Shown here: piece by piece, positions 23,941 to 33,410 of the stretch
How the letters are laid out: every line of letters begins with the position of its first letter
Position numbering within the stretch: position 1 is the stretch's first letter
Assembly: GCF_022352055.1 (NCBI RefSeq)
Contig: NZ_JAKRWM010000021.1
Coordinates: forward strand, 1 to 64,000
Direction of reading: 5' to 3'
Source: Cohnella mopanensis
GTDB lineage: Bacteria; Bacillota; Bacilli; Paenibacillales; Paenibacillaceae
Length of the DNA: 64,000 nucleotides
The notes under the pieces: model-generated
The model's database searches: none
What the model was told of the DNA's origin: nothing
What the model saw: only the letters and a program-made list of their open reading frames with translations
Translations under genes and position numbers: made by a program

Positions 23941-25293
23941 GTGGGCTTGAAAGATCAGGCATTGGAACAAGAGAACAAACTATCGCTGTGGCATTTGGCT
24001 TGGCCTATCGGAATCGAGCTGCTGCTGCAGTTTCTTATGGGAGCCGTAGACACGGTCATGGTTAGCCGAATCGGTGACGAGGCGGTATCGGCCGTAGGAG
24101 TATCAAACCAGGTCATTCAATCGGCTTTAACCGTTTTCGCCTTAATCAATGCGGGGATCAGCGTTGTCGTTGCCCGCAAATGGGGTGGAAGGCTAAGAGA
24201 AGAAGCGCGCAAAACGGCGGTTCTCGGCGTGCAAGCCAACCTGGTCATGGGACTCATAGGAAGCCTGTTGTTTTTTTTCGGGACATCGGCCGTACTTCGT
24301 TACATGAACACTCCGGAGGATGTCGTGCACTATGCCAGTCCCTATTTAACATTCGTCGGCTCCATGACGATAATCGTACTTTTGCATTTCGTCATTAATG
24401 CGGTCGTTCGTAGCACGGGAAATACGCGAGGGCCGATGTATATTACGATCGGAATGAACTTGCTTCATCTTGTGCTTAATTACGTGCTGATCTTCGGGGC
24501 TTTGGGATTTCCCGAGATGGGAATCCAAGGAGCGGCATTATCCAGCATGATAAGCCGGTTCGCGGCTTTGCTCGTATCGGCTTGGCTGTTGTGGAGAACC
24601 TTTCACCCTCATTGGCGGATGAGGGAGTGGTTCAAGCTGGAGATCCCCCTGCTGAAGGAAGTATTGCAGGTGGGTTTGCCGGTTACTTTCACGGCGGTAT
24701 CTTGGGGGTATTCGCAAATCATCGTGTTAGCTTTGATCTCGCGCATGGGGACGACGACGCTGGCTTCTTATACTTATATCCAAACGATTCAACAATTTAC
24801 ATGGATGATAGCGGCCGCAATCGGGGGAGGACTGCAAATCCGAATCGGCCAATATTACGGAGCGGGCAGGCTGAAGGAAGTTGACCGAAGCCTTGCGCAA
24901 GCGATCTGGCCGGGGATCGCTCTAAGCGTTGTCGTATCGGCTATGATCTTTCTGTTTGGGACACCGCTTATGCGCTTATTTACATCGGATGACGCCATCA
25001 TCGAGCTGTCGTTGCCGATTCTAGCTATGTGCATGCTGTGGCAGCCGCTGCGCGTGATCGGATTTTGCGCGTCCAATTCTCTTAATATTATCGGGGAAGC
25101 CAAATACGTCGCGATGTTAACCGTTTTCGGTATGTGGGTATTGGTATCAGGAGGGACATACGTATTCGGCATCAGCGCAGGGTTCGGACTCATAGGCGTG
25201 ATGTGCGCTTTAATATTGGATGAATCCGTAAGAAGCGCTGCTTTCCTTCTGCGCTGGAAACGAAGGTCCGTCCAATGGAACAAAAACCCGTAA
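23941..25293 (+). CDS. MATE family multidrug exporter
   Basis: The 450-residue protein has 12 predicted helices in two related halves, with MATE features WPIGIELLLQFLMGAVDTVMVSRIGDEAVSAVGVSNQ (helix 1-2) and LQVGLPVTFTAVSWGYSQI (start of the second half). It should export drugs or metabolites with Na+ or H+ antiport. GTG at 23941 is chosen; the earlier GTG at 23935 overlaps the AGGAG ribosome site. It is divergent from an AraC gene and ends four bases before the convergent end of another AraC gene. Confidence 0.88.
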   Translation: MGLKDQALEQENKLSLWHLAWPIGIELLLQFLMGAVDTVMVSRIGDEAVSAVGVSNQVIQSALTVFALINAGISVVVARKWGGRLREEARKTAVLGVQANLVMGLIGSLLFFFGTSAVLRYMNTPEDVVHYASPYLTFVGSMTIIVLLHFVINAVVRSTGNTRGPMYITIGMNLLHLVLNYVLIFGALGFPEMGIQGAALSSMISRFAALLVSAWLLWRTFHPHWRMREWFKLEIPLLKEVLQVGLPVTFTAVSWGYSQIIVLALISRMGTTTLASYTYIQTIQQFTWMIAAAIGGGLQIRIGQYYGAGRLKEVDRSLAQAIWPGIALSVVVSAMIFLFGTPLMRLFTSDDAIIELSLPILAMCMLWQPLRVIGFCASNSLNIIGEAKYVAMLTVFGMWVLVSGGTYVFGISAGFGLIGVMCALILDESVRSAAFLLRWKRRSVQWNKNP

Positions 25294-25297
25294 ACGA

Positions 25298-26179
25298 TTA
25301 CCCCTTGGGATTGTTGCGATACTCGGACGGCGAGATTCCTATGATCTTCTTGAACATTCGGGAGAAATAATAGGGATCCGTAAAGCCGAGAGAGTGGCAA
25401 ATTTCTTTAATGGTTAAGTCCGTTAAATCCAGCAGTTGTCCGGCTCGTTGCATCTTTAAGCGATGATAATAATCGATTGGGGCATGACCGGTGGAGGATT
25501 TGAACAGATGGTTCAAATGCTGTTTGGAAATTTGCGCATGGGAGACGAGCTGTTCCAACGTTAGCGATTGGTCCAGCTTGGTTCTCATGAATTGGACGGA
25601 ATGCTCGATGACCTGCTGTTTTCTTTCCTCTTCCTTGCGTCCCGGGATTAGTCCGGTGAGGCTGAGGTAATATTTGACCGTCTGCGAGATGTGAAGATGA
25701 TGAGGGATGGAATAGGACTTAGCGGTCAGAATGTCGTAACAATGATGGAACATCTCCGCTAATTTATCCGCGTCGCGAGGGGAAAGCGTTAAAGCTCCCG
25801 CCGCGAGGCCGATAGCTTTCAGGTAATCCTCTACCTGCTCACCTCGCACGTGAAACCAGTAGATACTCCATGGATTCGTATCGTCCGCTCCATAAGCATG
25901 CGGCGTATCCGCCGGAATGATCGCTAAAGTACGTTCGGTTACCCGGTAGGTATTGTCCGCTCCCGCGGATACCCAACCCTCACCGCCGACGCAATAGATC
26001 AGAATATGGGAGTCGCAGCCGCGAGGCCGCTCTCTATAATGGTGGAAGGCACGAGGGTAATAGCCGATATCGGTCAAGTAGAACGGGCGAATGAGCGGCT
26101 CGTTCAACACTTCATCCTCTACATACTGAGGCATGATGAATATTTTCTCCGCTTGAAACCCATCCGCTTTCTTTTCCAT
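25298..26179 (-). CDS. AraC family regulator, probable activator of the DUF5107-GH35 operon
   Basis: In this 293-residue protein, an N-terminal AraC-binding cupin (about 20-130) includes LIYCVGGEGWVSAGADNTYRVTERTLAIIPADTPHAYGADD. The C-terminus has a full double helix-turn-helix (LTLEQLVSHAQISKQHLNHLFKSSTGHAPIDYYHRLKMQRAGQLL then LTIKEICHSLGFTDPYYFSRMFKKIIGISPSEYR). It is divergent from the 26334 operon of carbohydrate genes, so it is a likely sugar-responsive activator of it. The start ATG lies 154 bases from the divergent gene. Confidence 0.9.
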   Translation of the reverse strand: MEKKADGFQAEKIFIMPQYVEDEVLNEPLIRPFYLTDIGYYPRAFHHYRERPRGCDSHILIYCVGGEGWVSAGADNTYRVTERTLAIIPADTPHAYGADDTNPWSIYWFHVRGEQVEDYLKAIGLAAGALTLSPRDADKLAEMFHHCYDILTAKSYSIPHHLHISQTVKYYLSLTGLIPGRKEEERKQQVIEHSVQFMRTKLDQSLTLEQLVSHAQISKQHLNHLFKSSTGHAPIDYYHRLKMQRAGQLLDLTDLTIKEICHSLGFTDPYYFSRMFKKIIGISPSEYRNNPKG

Positions 26180-26291
26180 ACTTCGAATCCCGCTTTCCTG
26201 TAGGTTTGCAGTTATTGTAACTCCAGATCAGAATATCGTCCATCATAATCAGCGGATTGTGAATTGTTCGCCAGTCGGTTCTCTTGTAAGG

Positions 26292-26308
26292 TTTACGTAT
26301 ACAGTAAA
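26292..26308. promoter_or_regulatory. Inverted repeat in the AraC/DUF5107 divergent region
   Basis: TTTAC and GTAAA arms surround a GTATACA centre (26292-26308). A TATACA hexamer inside it could serve as the -10 for the downstream operon, about 30 bases before its start. The -35 is poor, as expected for an activator-dependent promoter. Confidence 0.4.
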
Positions 26309-26333
26309 TCTGAACAGGCTGGAGTGAATAGCA

Positions 26334-29300
26334 GTGGCTAACCCAAATGGACAATCCCGCGTATGGGAAGAAATCGTAGAAATACCGACCTATGAAGCCG
26401 GCAAACCGGACAAAAATCCGATGTTCTTGGAAAAACGCGTGTATCAGGGAAGCACGGGCAAAGTATACCCTCATCCCGTTATTGATAAGATCGAAGACGA
26501 GAAAACAATGAAAGCCTACCGGATGGTCATTCTCGAGAACGATTATTTGCGAATCGAGATTATGCCGGAGCTGGGCGGACGCATATACCGGGCGCAAGAC
26601 AAGACGAACGATTATGAATTCGTTTATTATAATCGCGTCATTAAGCCTGCATTAGTCGGGTTAGCCGGACCGTGGATTTCCGGAGGCATCGAATTTAACT
26701 GGCCGCAGCATCACCGTCCTAATACGTATGGACCCGTGGAATACAAGCTGGAGCAGAAGGACGATGGCAGCGCAACGGTATGGGTAAGCGAGATCGACCG
26801 GATGTACGGTACTAAAGTAACGGCCGGTTTCACGTTATACCCGGACAAAGCGTATTTGGAAATTCATGCTCAGTTGTATAACCGTACGCCCGAGCCGCAA
26901 ACGTTCCTGTGGTGGGCGAACCCGGCGGTAGCGGTTAACGATCATACGCAATCGGTGTTCCCGCCGGACGTCATGGCCGTATTCGACCACGGCAAACGAG
27001 ATGTATCGAGATTCCCGATCGCTACCGGAACTTATTACAAGATGGATTATTCGGAAGGCGTCGACATCTCCCGCTACAAGAACATCCCGGTACCAACCTC
27101 TTATATGGCCTACAAGTCGGACTACAATTTCGTCGGCGGTTACGATCATTCGGTGAAGGCAGGCTTGCTGCATGTCGCGAATCATCATATTTCTCCCGGC
27201 AAGAAGCAATGGACTTGGGGGAACGAGGAATTCGGACAAGCGTGGGATCGGAATCTTACCGATGAAGACGGACCTTATATCGAATTGATGACGGGCGTAT
27301 ACACCGACAACCAACCTGATTTTACATGGTTGCAGCCTTACGAGGAGAAGTCCTTCAAGCAGTATTTCATGCCTTATAAGGATGTTGGAGTCGTAAAAAA
27401 CGCGACGATCGACGTCGCGGTGAACCTAGAAGTCGATGCGGAGCTTGGAAAAGCTTACGTGCAAGTGTATACGACATCGTTGCAGGAAGGGTTAAAGGTT
27501 GAGCTTAAAGGCGCGAATCAGACGTATTTGAACGAGACCGCTGATCTATCGCCTACGGTAACGTTCCATTCCGAAGTCGATTTGTTGCCGGGGGAATTGG
27601 AGCACCAACTGATTTTAACTGTCAAGGATGCCAACGGACGAAAGCTGATCGGCTATCAGCCTAAGAAGCCGGAGATCGAGCAAGTGCCGGATGCTGCGAA
27701 GCCGCTACCAGTGCCCGCTGAGCTCCAAACGAACGATCAGCTTTACTTGGCGGGATTGCATCTGGAGCAATATCGTCACGCTACTTTCGAGCCGGATGCT
27801 TATTATTTGGAAGGCTTAAAGCGCGATCCCGAGGATATTCGAATCAATGTCGCTTATGGCACCTTGTTGTTGCGTAGAGGTTTGTTCTCGCAGAGCGAAC
27901 AACATTTCCGCGCCGCGGTGAAGAGCTTAACTTGGAAAAATCCGAATCCGTACGACAGCGAGGCGTACTATCAATTGGGCTTGTCTTTGAAGCTGCAAGG
28001 CAGGGCGGATGAGGCTTTCACGGCATTCTACAAGTCGGTATGGTCGGCGGCATGGCAGGACAGCGGTTATTTCTCGCTCGCTCAGATCGCAACGGGACAT
28101 GGTTCCTATGAGGAAGCGTTCGAGCTTATCGAGAGGTCGTTAATCAGAAACACGCGCAATTATAAAGCGCGGGCTTTGAAATCGGCGTTGCTGCGAAAGC
28201 TCGGCAAGCTGGAGGAAGCGAAGGCGTGGACGAAAGAAACGATTAAGTTCGATATCGCGGATTTCGGCGCCAATTATGAATGGAAGTTATTGTTGGAGAT
28301 GGCCGGAGAGAAGGCGGAGGCGGAAGAAGCGAACAAAAGTTTTGTTGCCTTGATGCGCGATGAGGCTCATAATTACTTGTCATTGGCCGAAGATTACGCT
28401 AACGCCGGCTTGTACGAAGAAGCCGTTAAGGTTCTTGCGCTGATAGCCGGGAATGCGGATTCTGCAGCTTATCCAATGGTTCATTATGCCTTGGGATATC
28501 TCTACGGACAGCTTGGCGATTTCGAAGCGTCTCGCGTACACCTTCAGATGGGCTCCGCTGCGAATTCGGATTATTGTTTCCCGAACTCCTTATTCGATCT
28601 TACGATTTTGAATTATGCGATCGAAGCGAATGCCGAAGACTCCAAAGCGCATTATTACTTAGGAAACTTACTGTACGATAAGAAGCGCCATCCCGAAGCT
28701 ATTCGTCATTGGGAACAATCGCGGCAGTTAAATCCTGCATTCTCTATCGTTAGCCGGAACTTGGCTCTCGCGTATTTCAATAAATTGAATCGGCCGGATC
28801 AGGCGAAAGAAGCCTTGGAACATGCCGTTGCTTGCGATCCGTCGGATGCCCGCATTTTCTACGAGCTTGACCAGTTGTATAAGAAAATCGGAGTGAGTCC
28901 GCAAGAGAGACTAGAGAAATTAAAATCGCGAATGGAACTCGTTCAAGCGCGAGACGACTTGTACTTGGAATACGTCGCTCTGCACAATAGGCTGCACCTG
29001 CACCAAGAGGCGGTACAATTGCTGGCTTCCCGCAAATTCCATCCTTGGGAAGGCGGAGAAGGCAAAGCCACGGGGCAATACGTGTTAGCTCACGTCGAGC
29101 TGGCCAAGGAAAATATTCAGGACGAAAATTACCAGCAAGCGATCGACAACCTGAATCAATCGCTTGTATACCCGGAAAATCTGGGCGAAGGTAAGCTGAC
29201 CGGAGCGCAAGAAAACAATATTTACTATTATCTAGGTTGCGCTTATGAAGGGCTAAGTCTGTCCGAACATGCCGCTAGGGCATTCAAGACCGCTTCCCAA

Positions 29301-29681
29301 GGCTTAGAGGAGCCGACTAGCGCGATGTATTATAACGATCAGCCCCCGGAAATGATTTTCTACCAAGGGCTGGCCTGGAGCAAATTGAAGGATGGCAAAC
29401 AATCGAAACGCCGATTTAACAAGCTGATCGATTATGCGGAGAAGCATATGTTCGATGAGGTTAAGATAGATTACTTTGCGGTTTCTCTACCGGACTTCCT
29501 CGTCTTCGAAGACGATTTGAACTTAAGGAACGAAATTCACTGCCGTTTCATGATGGGATTAGGTTTAATCGGCTTAGACCGGTTAAGCGAAGCGAAAGAG
29601 CAATTGGAACGCGCCGTTAAGCTCGATCCGAACCATCATGGCGCGCAAATCCATCTCGATTTGATCGGGGATAAAGGATAA
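26334..29681 (+). CDS. DUF5107 and TPR repeat protein of a carbohydrate locus
   Basis: In this 1115-residue cytoplasmic protein, residues about 10-350 form a DUF5107 domain resembling galactose-mutarotase beta-sandwiches (LENDYLRIEIMPELGGRIYRAQDK, GGIEFNWPQHHRPNTYGPVEY, LWWANPAVAVND). After a linker, from about residue 470 to the end, TPR-type helical repeats run (for example YQLGLSLKLQGRADEAFTAFYKSVWSAAWQD and HYYLGNLLYDKKRHPEAIRHWEQSRQLNPAF). There is no signal peptide. It may bind sugars or glycosidase partners; catalytic activity is unknown. GTG start follows GGAGTGA. It heads an operon with a GH35 enzyme 13 bases downstream. Confidence 0.85.
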   Translation: MANPNGQSRVWEEIVEIPTYEAGKPDKNPMFLEKRVYQGSTGKVYPHPVIDKIEDEKTMKAYRMVILENDYLRIEIMPELGGRIYRAQDKTNDYEFVYYNRVIKPALVGLAGPWISGGIEFNWPQHHRPNTYGPVEYKLEQKDDGSATVWVSEIDRMYGTKVTAGFTLYPDKAYLEIHAQLYNRTPEPQTFLWWANPAVAVNDHTQSVFPPDVMAVFDHGKRDVSRFPIATGTYYKMDYSEGVDISRYKNIPVPTSYMAYKSDYNFVGGYDHSVKAGLLHVANHHISPGKKQWTWGNEEFGQAWDRNLTDEDGPYIELMTGVYTDNQPDFTWLQPYEEKSFKQYFMPYKDVGVVKNATIDVAVNLEVDAELGKAYVQVYTTSLQEGLKVELKGANQTYLNETADLSPTVTFHSEVDLLPGELEHQLILTVKDANGRKLIGYQPKKPEIEQVPDAAKPLPVPAELQTNDQLYLAGLHLEQYRHATFEPDAYYLEGLKRDPEDIRINVAYGTLLLRRGLFSQSEQHFRAAVKSLTWKNPNPYDSEAYYQLGLSLKLQGRADEAFTAFYKSVWSAAWQDSGYFSLAQIATGHGSYEEAFELIERSLIRNTRNYKARALKSALLRKLGKLEEAKAWTKETIKFDIADFGANYEWKLLLEMAGEKAEAEEANKSFVALMRDEAHNYLSLAEDYANAGLYEEAVKVLALIAGNADSAAYPMVHYALGYLYGQLGDFEASRVHLQMGSAANSDYCFPNSLFDLTILNYAIEANAEDSKAHYYLGNLLYDKKRHPEAIRHWEQSRQLNPAFSIVSRNLALAYFNKLNRPDQAKEALEHAVACDPSDARIFYELDQLYKKIGVSPQERLEKLKSRMELVQARDDLYLEYVALHNRLHLHQEAVQLLASRKFHPWEGGEGKATGQYVLAHVELAKENIQDENYQQAIDNLNQSLVYPENLGEGKLTGAQENNIYYYLGCAYEGLSLSEHAARAFKTASQGLEEPTSAMYYNDQPPEMIFYQGLAWSKLKDGKQSKRRFNKLIDYAEKHMFDEVKIDYFAVSLPDFLVFEDDLNLRNEIHCRFMMGLGLIGLDRLSEAKEQLERAVKLDPNHHGAQIHLDLIGDKG

Positions 29682-29694
29682 GGGGGACTCGAAG

Positions 29695-32010
29695 ATGTCG
29701 AAGATCGTCTATGAACTCACTAGTGCCAACAAAGCTATTAAACCGGGAAAGTTGTCCGGCAACAAAGGGGTTAACCCTGAAGGGCAAACCTTCGGGTTTA
29801 CGAACTTCTATATGGAACGCAATGGCGTTCCGAATATCCCGGTAGTCGGAGAGTTTCACTTCTCCCGGTTCTCCTACCTTTATTGGGAAGAGGAGCTGTT
29901 GAAAATGAAGGCGGGCGGCGTGAACATAGTCGCCACCTATGTCTTCTGGATTTATCACGAGGAAGAGGAAGGCGTGTTCGAGTGGGGTGGCAACCGCAAT
30001 TTGAAGCACTTCGTCGATCTGTGTGCCAAGCACGACATTCCGTTGATTCTGAGAATCGGACCGTTCTGCCATGGAGAGGTTCGCAATGGAGGCATCCCGG
30101 ATTGGGTTTTCCGCAAGCCTCTTGAAATCCGCTCCAACGATGAGCTGTATCTGTCGTATGCGCGTCGCTTATACCGGGAAATCGCGAAGCAAGTTAAAGG
30201 CTCGCTTTTCCAGGAAGGCGGACCCGTGATCGGAGTGCAACTGGAGAACGAATACATGCATTGCGGAGCACCGCTTGATGCTTGGGGTTATAAGACGGGA
30301 GTGTTCATGTCCTCAGGTAAAGAAGGGAATGCGCATCTTGCCGAGTTGCGCAGGCTTGCGGAGGAAGCTGGCATTAAGCCTGCATTCTTCTCCGCAACGG
30401 CATGGGGCGGCGCGGCGGTTGCCGAGAACGATACGCTGCCTATGTTGGCGGGGTACGCGTATACGCCATGGATTCCGAACCAGCCGCCGAGCGGTGAATA
30501 TATTTTCCGCGACTTGCACGCGAATCCAGTCGAAGAAGTGAATTACAATTCGTTGGAGTATCCGGTTGCATATTGCGAGATGGCCGGTGGGATGCAAGTC
30601 AGCTATACGGCTCGTCCTTATGTAAGTCCGGAGAGCGTGGAAGCGATGACGCTCGTTAAGCTTGCAAGCGGAAGCAATCTGCTCGGCTATTACATGTATC
30701 ATGGCGGCTCGAATCCGGAAGGTAAGCATACTTACTTGAATGAGTATGGGCTACCTAAAATTACTTACGATTATCAATCTCCGCTAGGCGAATTCGGCAG
30801 AATCGGCGAGTCTTACGATAGAATCAGATCTTTATCCTTGTTCATGGAAGCATTCGGTTCGTTGATCGCGCCGATGGGAACGGTGTTGCCTGAAGGCCAA
30901 TCCTCCTTAGCTCCAGAGGATGTGGACACTCTCCGCTGGTGCATGCGCCAGAAGGACGGCTCCGGGTTCTTGTTCTTGAACAACTTCCAAGATCATGTGG
31001 AGATGCCGGATAGGGACAATGTTCGGATAGAATTGAAGACTTCGCAGGGAGCCGCGGCTTTCCCGCACGAAGGTACGTTGACTTTGAAGAGCGGATTCAG
31101 CGCCGTCTTGCCTTTTCACGTCGAGCTGGAAGGGGTTCACATCGTATCGGCGACTGTTCAGCCGCTTACTATGTTATCTACCGGCGACGATTCCTCGTTG
31201 CTGGTGTTCTATGCCCATGATGCGCTCGCTCCGGAACTTGTTATTGACCGTCAAGGAATTGCGTCGATCCAATCGGAAGCGGGCGTTGTCGAGCAAGCGG
31301 ATTCGTTGTTCATCGTTAAACCAGGCGTCGGCAAGCAGCATAGCGTTAACGTGAAGCTGCAAGACGGACGGAACGTCGCCATTCTGGTGCTGTCCCGCGA
31401 AGAGGCTTTGCAAACCTACAAGCTACATGTGTGGGGAGAAGAGAGACTGTTGATCAGCGCAAGCTCTTTGTACGCCAAAGACGAAAGATTGATGACGACA
31501 TCGTCGGGGTGCAACAACTGGTCGGTATCCGTGTACCCGACGAGCAAGCTATCCCTGCAGACCGATCGTGGGGGATTGGACGAGCAGCAGCATGGATTAT
31601 TCCGCACCTATGCGGTGAAGGTTGCCGCTTATGAAGCTGGATTGAGCATAGAGAAGCCTTCGGAGCGGAATGCGTTAGTCCAAGTGGATACAAATTGGCC
31701 GGAGCAAGTGTCGGACGTGTTCCTGCACATCGAGTATGACGGGGATGTTGCCGGGGCATATCTGGGCAATCGGCTTCTAACCGACCATATTCATTACGGC
31801 AAGCCATGGCCGATCGGCTTGAAATTGTTCAAGGAAGACTTGGAAGGGAAAACGTTGAATCTAGCCATCACTCCGTTGCGCAAGGGGACGGTGCACACGT
31901 TCGTCAATCAGGCGTTCGTGGAACGATTCGAAGGCGTGGAAATCGCCACCTTCCATCGCATTGATGCCGTTCCGCAGTATACGTGCGCTTTATCCAGAAA
32001 ATTTGATTAA
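29695..32010 (+). CDS. GH35-type beta-galactosidase
   Basis: The 771-residue protein has the GH35 barrel pattern: EFHFSR, ATYVFWIYHEEEEGVFEW, RIGPFCHGEVRNGGIPDW, the acid/base E186 in VQLENEY, the likely nucleophile E295 in YCEMAGGMQ, and YYMYHGGSNP. C-terminal residues from about 400 are beta-rich accessory domains. There is no signal peptide, so it should act on imported galactosides. It diverges from classical GH35 enzymes in several motif positions, so substrate preference (beta-galactoside versus other) is uncertain. A hairpin terminator follows. Confidence 0.85.
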   Translation: MSKIVYELTSANKAIKPGKLSGNKGVNPEGQTFGFTNFYMERNGVPNIPVVGEFHFSRFSYLYWEEELLKMKAGGVNIVATYVFWIYHEEEEGVFEWGGNRNLKHFVDLCAKHDIPLILRIGPFCHGEVRNGGIPDWVFRKPLEIRSNDELYLSYARRLYREIAKQVKGSLFQEGGPVIGVQLENEYMHCGAPLDAWGYKTGVFMSSGKEGNAHLAELRRLAEEAGIKPAFFSATAWGGAAVAENDTLPMLAGYAYTPWIPNQPPSGEYIFRDLHANPVEEVNYNSLEYPVAYCEMAGGMQVSYTARPYVSPESVEAMTLVKLASGSNLLGYYMYHGGSNPEGKHTYLNEYGLPKITYDYQSPLGEFGRIGESYDRIRSLSLFMEAFGSLIAPMGTVLPEGQSSLAPEDVDTLRWCMRQKDGSGFLFLNNFQDHVEMPDRDNVRIELKTSQGAAAFPHEGTLTLKSGFSAVLPFHVELEGVHIVSATVQPLTMLSTGDDSSLLVFYAHDALAPELVIDRQGIASIQSEAGVVEQADSLFIVKPGVGKQHSVNVKLQDGRNVAILVLSREEALQTYKLHVWGEERLLISASSLYAKDERLMTTSSGCNNWSVSVYPTSKLSLQTDRGGLDEQQHGLFRTYAVKVAAYEAGLSIEKPSERNALVQVDTNWPEQVSDVFLHIEYDGDVAGAYLGNRLLTDHIHYGKPWPIGLKLFKEDLEGKTLNLAITPLRKGTVHTFVNQAFVERFEGVEIATFHRIDAVPQYTCALSRKFD

Positions 32011-32019
32011 CGGATCATT

Positions 32020-32055
32020 CCGAATCTATGGCTGAAAGCCTAGGTTCGGATTTTT
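32020..32055 (+). terminator. Terminator after the GH35 gene
   Basis: CCGAATCTA-TGGC pairs with GCC-TAGGTTCGG around a TGAAA loop, followed by ATTTTT. It separates the DUF5107-GH35 unit from the following enzyme and regulator genes, unless it is read through. Confidence 0.7.
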
Positions 32056-32099
32056 CGCACTAAGCAACGGAAAATAACAAACGATCAGGAGTGAACAAA

Positions 32100-33389
32100 A
32101 TGACGAACCCATTGCTGGATAAATTACCGAGAAAACTGACGATTACGATGTGGGATTTTTCGTGGTACACGATGACGCTGCCGGGTGAGCCGTATCACGA
32201 TCTTGCAGCCCGATTCCAAGAGGCCGTCGACCGCGGGTACAATTCGATACGCATTTGCGCCATGCCTTATATGCTGTTTACTGCCGAGGGCAAACGTCCA
32301 GGACCGTTGAAGTTCGGCAACCTCGGACAAGTCGGCCAGCGTACCCGTTGGTATAATTGCCAAGGCGGCGCAGTGCTGGACGGCCATGCGCATCTGTTGG
32401 AGCTGTTCAAGCAAGCGAAAGCGCATGGTTGTTATATCATTCTCTCTTCTTGGGAGTACCAGCAGAGCCCGAGCTTCTTGGCGACTCCGGAATTGTGGGA
32501 CGAGCTTGCGGCTATCCCCGCGAAGGAAAGATTCATGTCGCTTGCCCATTCCATGAACCAACTCGTTCGTTACGTGAAAGAAGCGGGATACGGGGAGCAG
32601 ATCGCCTATGCCGAGCTTCACAACGAAGTGGAATTCGGCCAGTTGACGAAGGTAGGCCAAGACCAGGGAATTCCGTTCTCGGATACGGCCGGTCAAATCG
32701 AAGTCATGAAGCCCTATCTGGAGGAAGCTGTCGATTTCCTTAAACGCAACCATCCGGACATTCTGATGACAACGAGCTACACCGTGAACGAAGCGTATCC
32801 GAAAGCCTATCTCGCCGACAACATGCAGGTTGCGCACTTCCATCTTTATATTAAAGGCGTCTTGCAGGAATTGATGGACACGACGGGGTTAGACGATGAC
32901 ACCGTCCCGTTCCCTAATCAGGCAGTTCAAGCTTTGCTTCGCGACGATGCGCCGCCGTTCGAAACTTGGACGCTGCCGGAAGGGCAGGAGTGGAGAATGA
33001 GGGGCAATCCCGTTGGGATGAAGCTGATCTATTTGCACGACTGGGTGGATCCGGACAAGTGGGACCTGTACCTATACGATCGATATGGAGCCCATAAAAT
33101 CGCCATGCTGCAGAAAACCGATTTCCGTTTCGATGAAATTCACGAGTGGGCTAAGAAATCCGATCTCCCTATCGTGATAGGCGAAGGTTACGTCGGCTAT
33201 ACGCCGTTATATGCCGGATTCGAAGAAGGGCCGGTCGGCAAGTTTATCGCGGAGTACGCGATTCGCAAAGGCATGAAGCTTGGATTCTGGGGAATGATTC
33301 TTTGTTCGAATTGCGCGCCGCACCATCCGTTCTGGAACGACGTGGAATGGCAACGCAAATGGAATCGGTTTATTCTGGAATCCGAGTAA
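32100..33389 (+). CDS. Cellulase-like family glycoside hydrolase
   Basis: The 429-residue cytoplasmic TIM-barrel protein starts PRKLTITMWDFSWYTMTLPGEPYHDLAARFQEAVDRGYNSIRICAMPYM. A probable acid/base Glu is in AELHNEVEF and a probable nucleophile Glu in PIVIGEGYVGY, as in clan GH-A. It belongs to a cellulase-like family without an assigned reaction. ATG at 32100 has AGGAG eight bases upstream; an in-frame GTG at 32091 lies within that site. It ends 21 bases before a YesN regulator gene, so it may be transcribed with it. Confidence 0.8.
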   Translation: MTNPLLDKLPRKLTITMWDFSWYTMTLPGEPYHDLAARFQEAVDRGYNSIRICAMPYMLFTAEGKRPGPLKFGNLGQVGQRTRWYNCQGGAVLDGHAHLLELFKQAKAHGCYIILSSWEYQQSPSFLATPELWDELAAIPAKERFMSLAHSMNQLVRYVKEAGYGEQIAYAELHNEVEFGQLTKVGQDQGIPFSDTAGQIEVMKPYLEEAVDFLKRNHPDILMTTSYTVNEAYPKAYLADNMQVAHFHLYIKGVLQELMDTTGLDDDTVPFPNQAVQALLRDDAPPFETWTLPEGQEWRMRGNPVGMKLIYLHDWVDPDKWDLYLYDRYGAHKIAMLQKTDFRFDEIHEWAKKSDLPIVIGEGYVGYTPLYAGFEEGPVGKFIAEYAIRKGMKLGFWGMILCSNCAPHHPFWNDVEWQRKWNRFILESE

Positions 33390-33410
33390 GCCAGGGGGGA
33401 GGTTGAAACC

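Noticed and set aside
29695..33389. Classical lacZ-type operon
   Set aside because: The enzymes are GH35-like and cellulase-like, not GH2, and there is no lactose permease or LacI regulator nearby.
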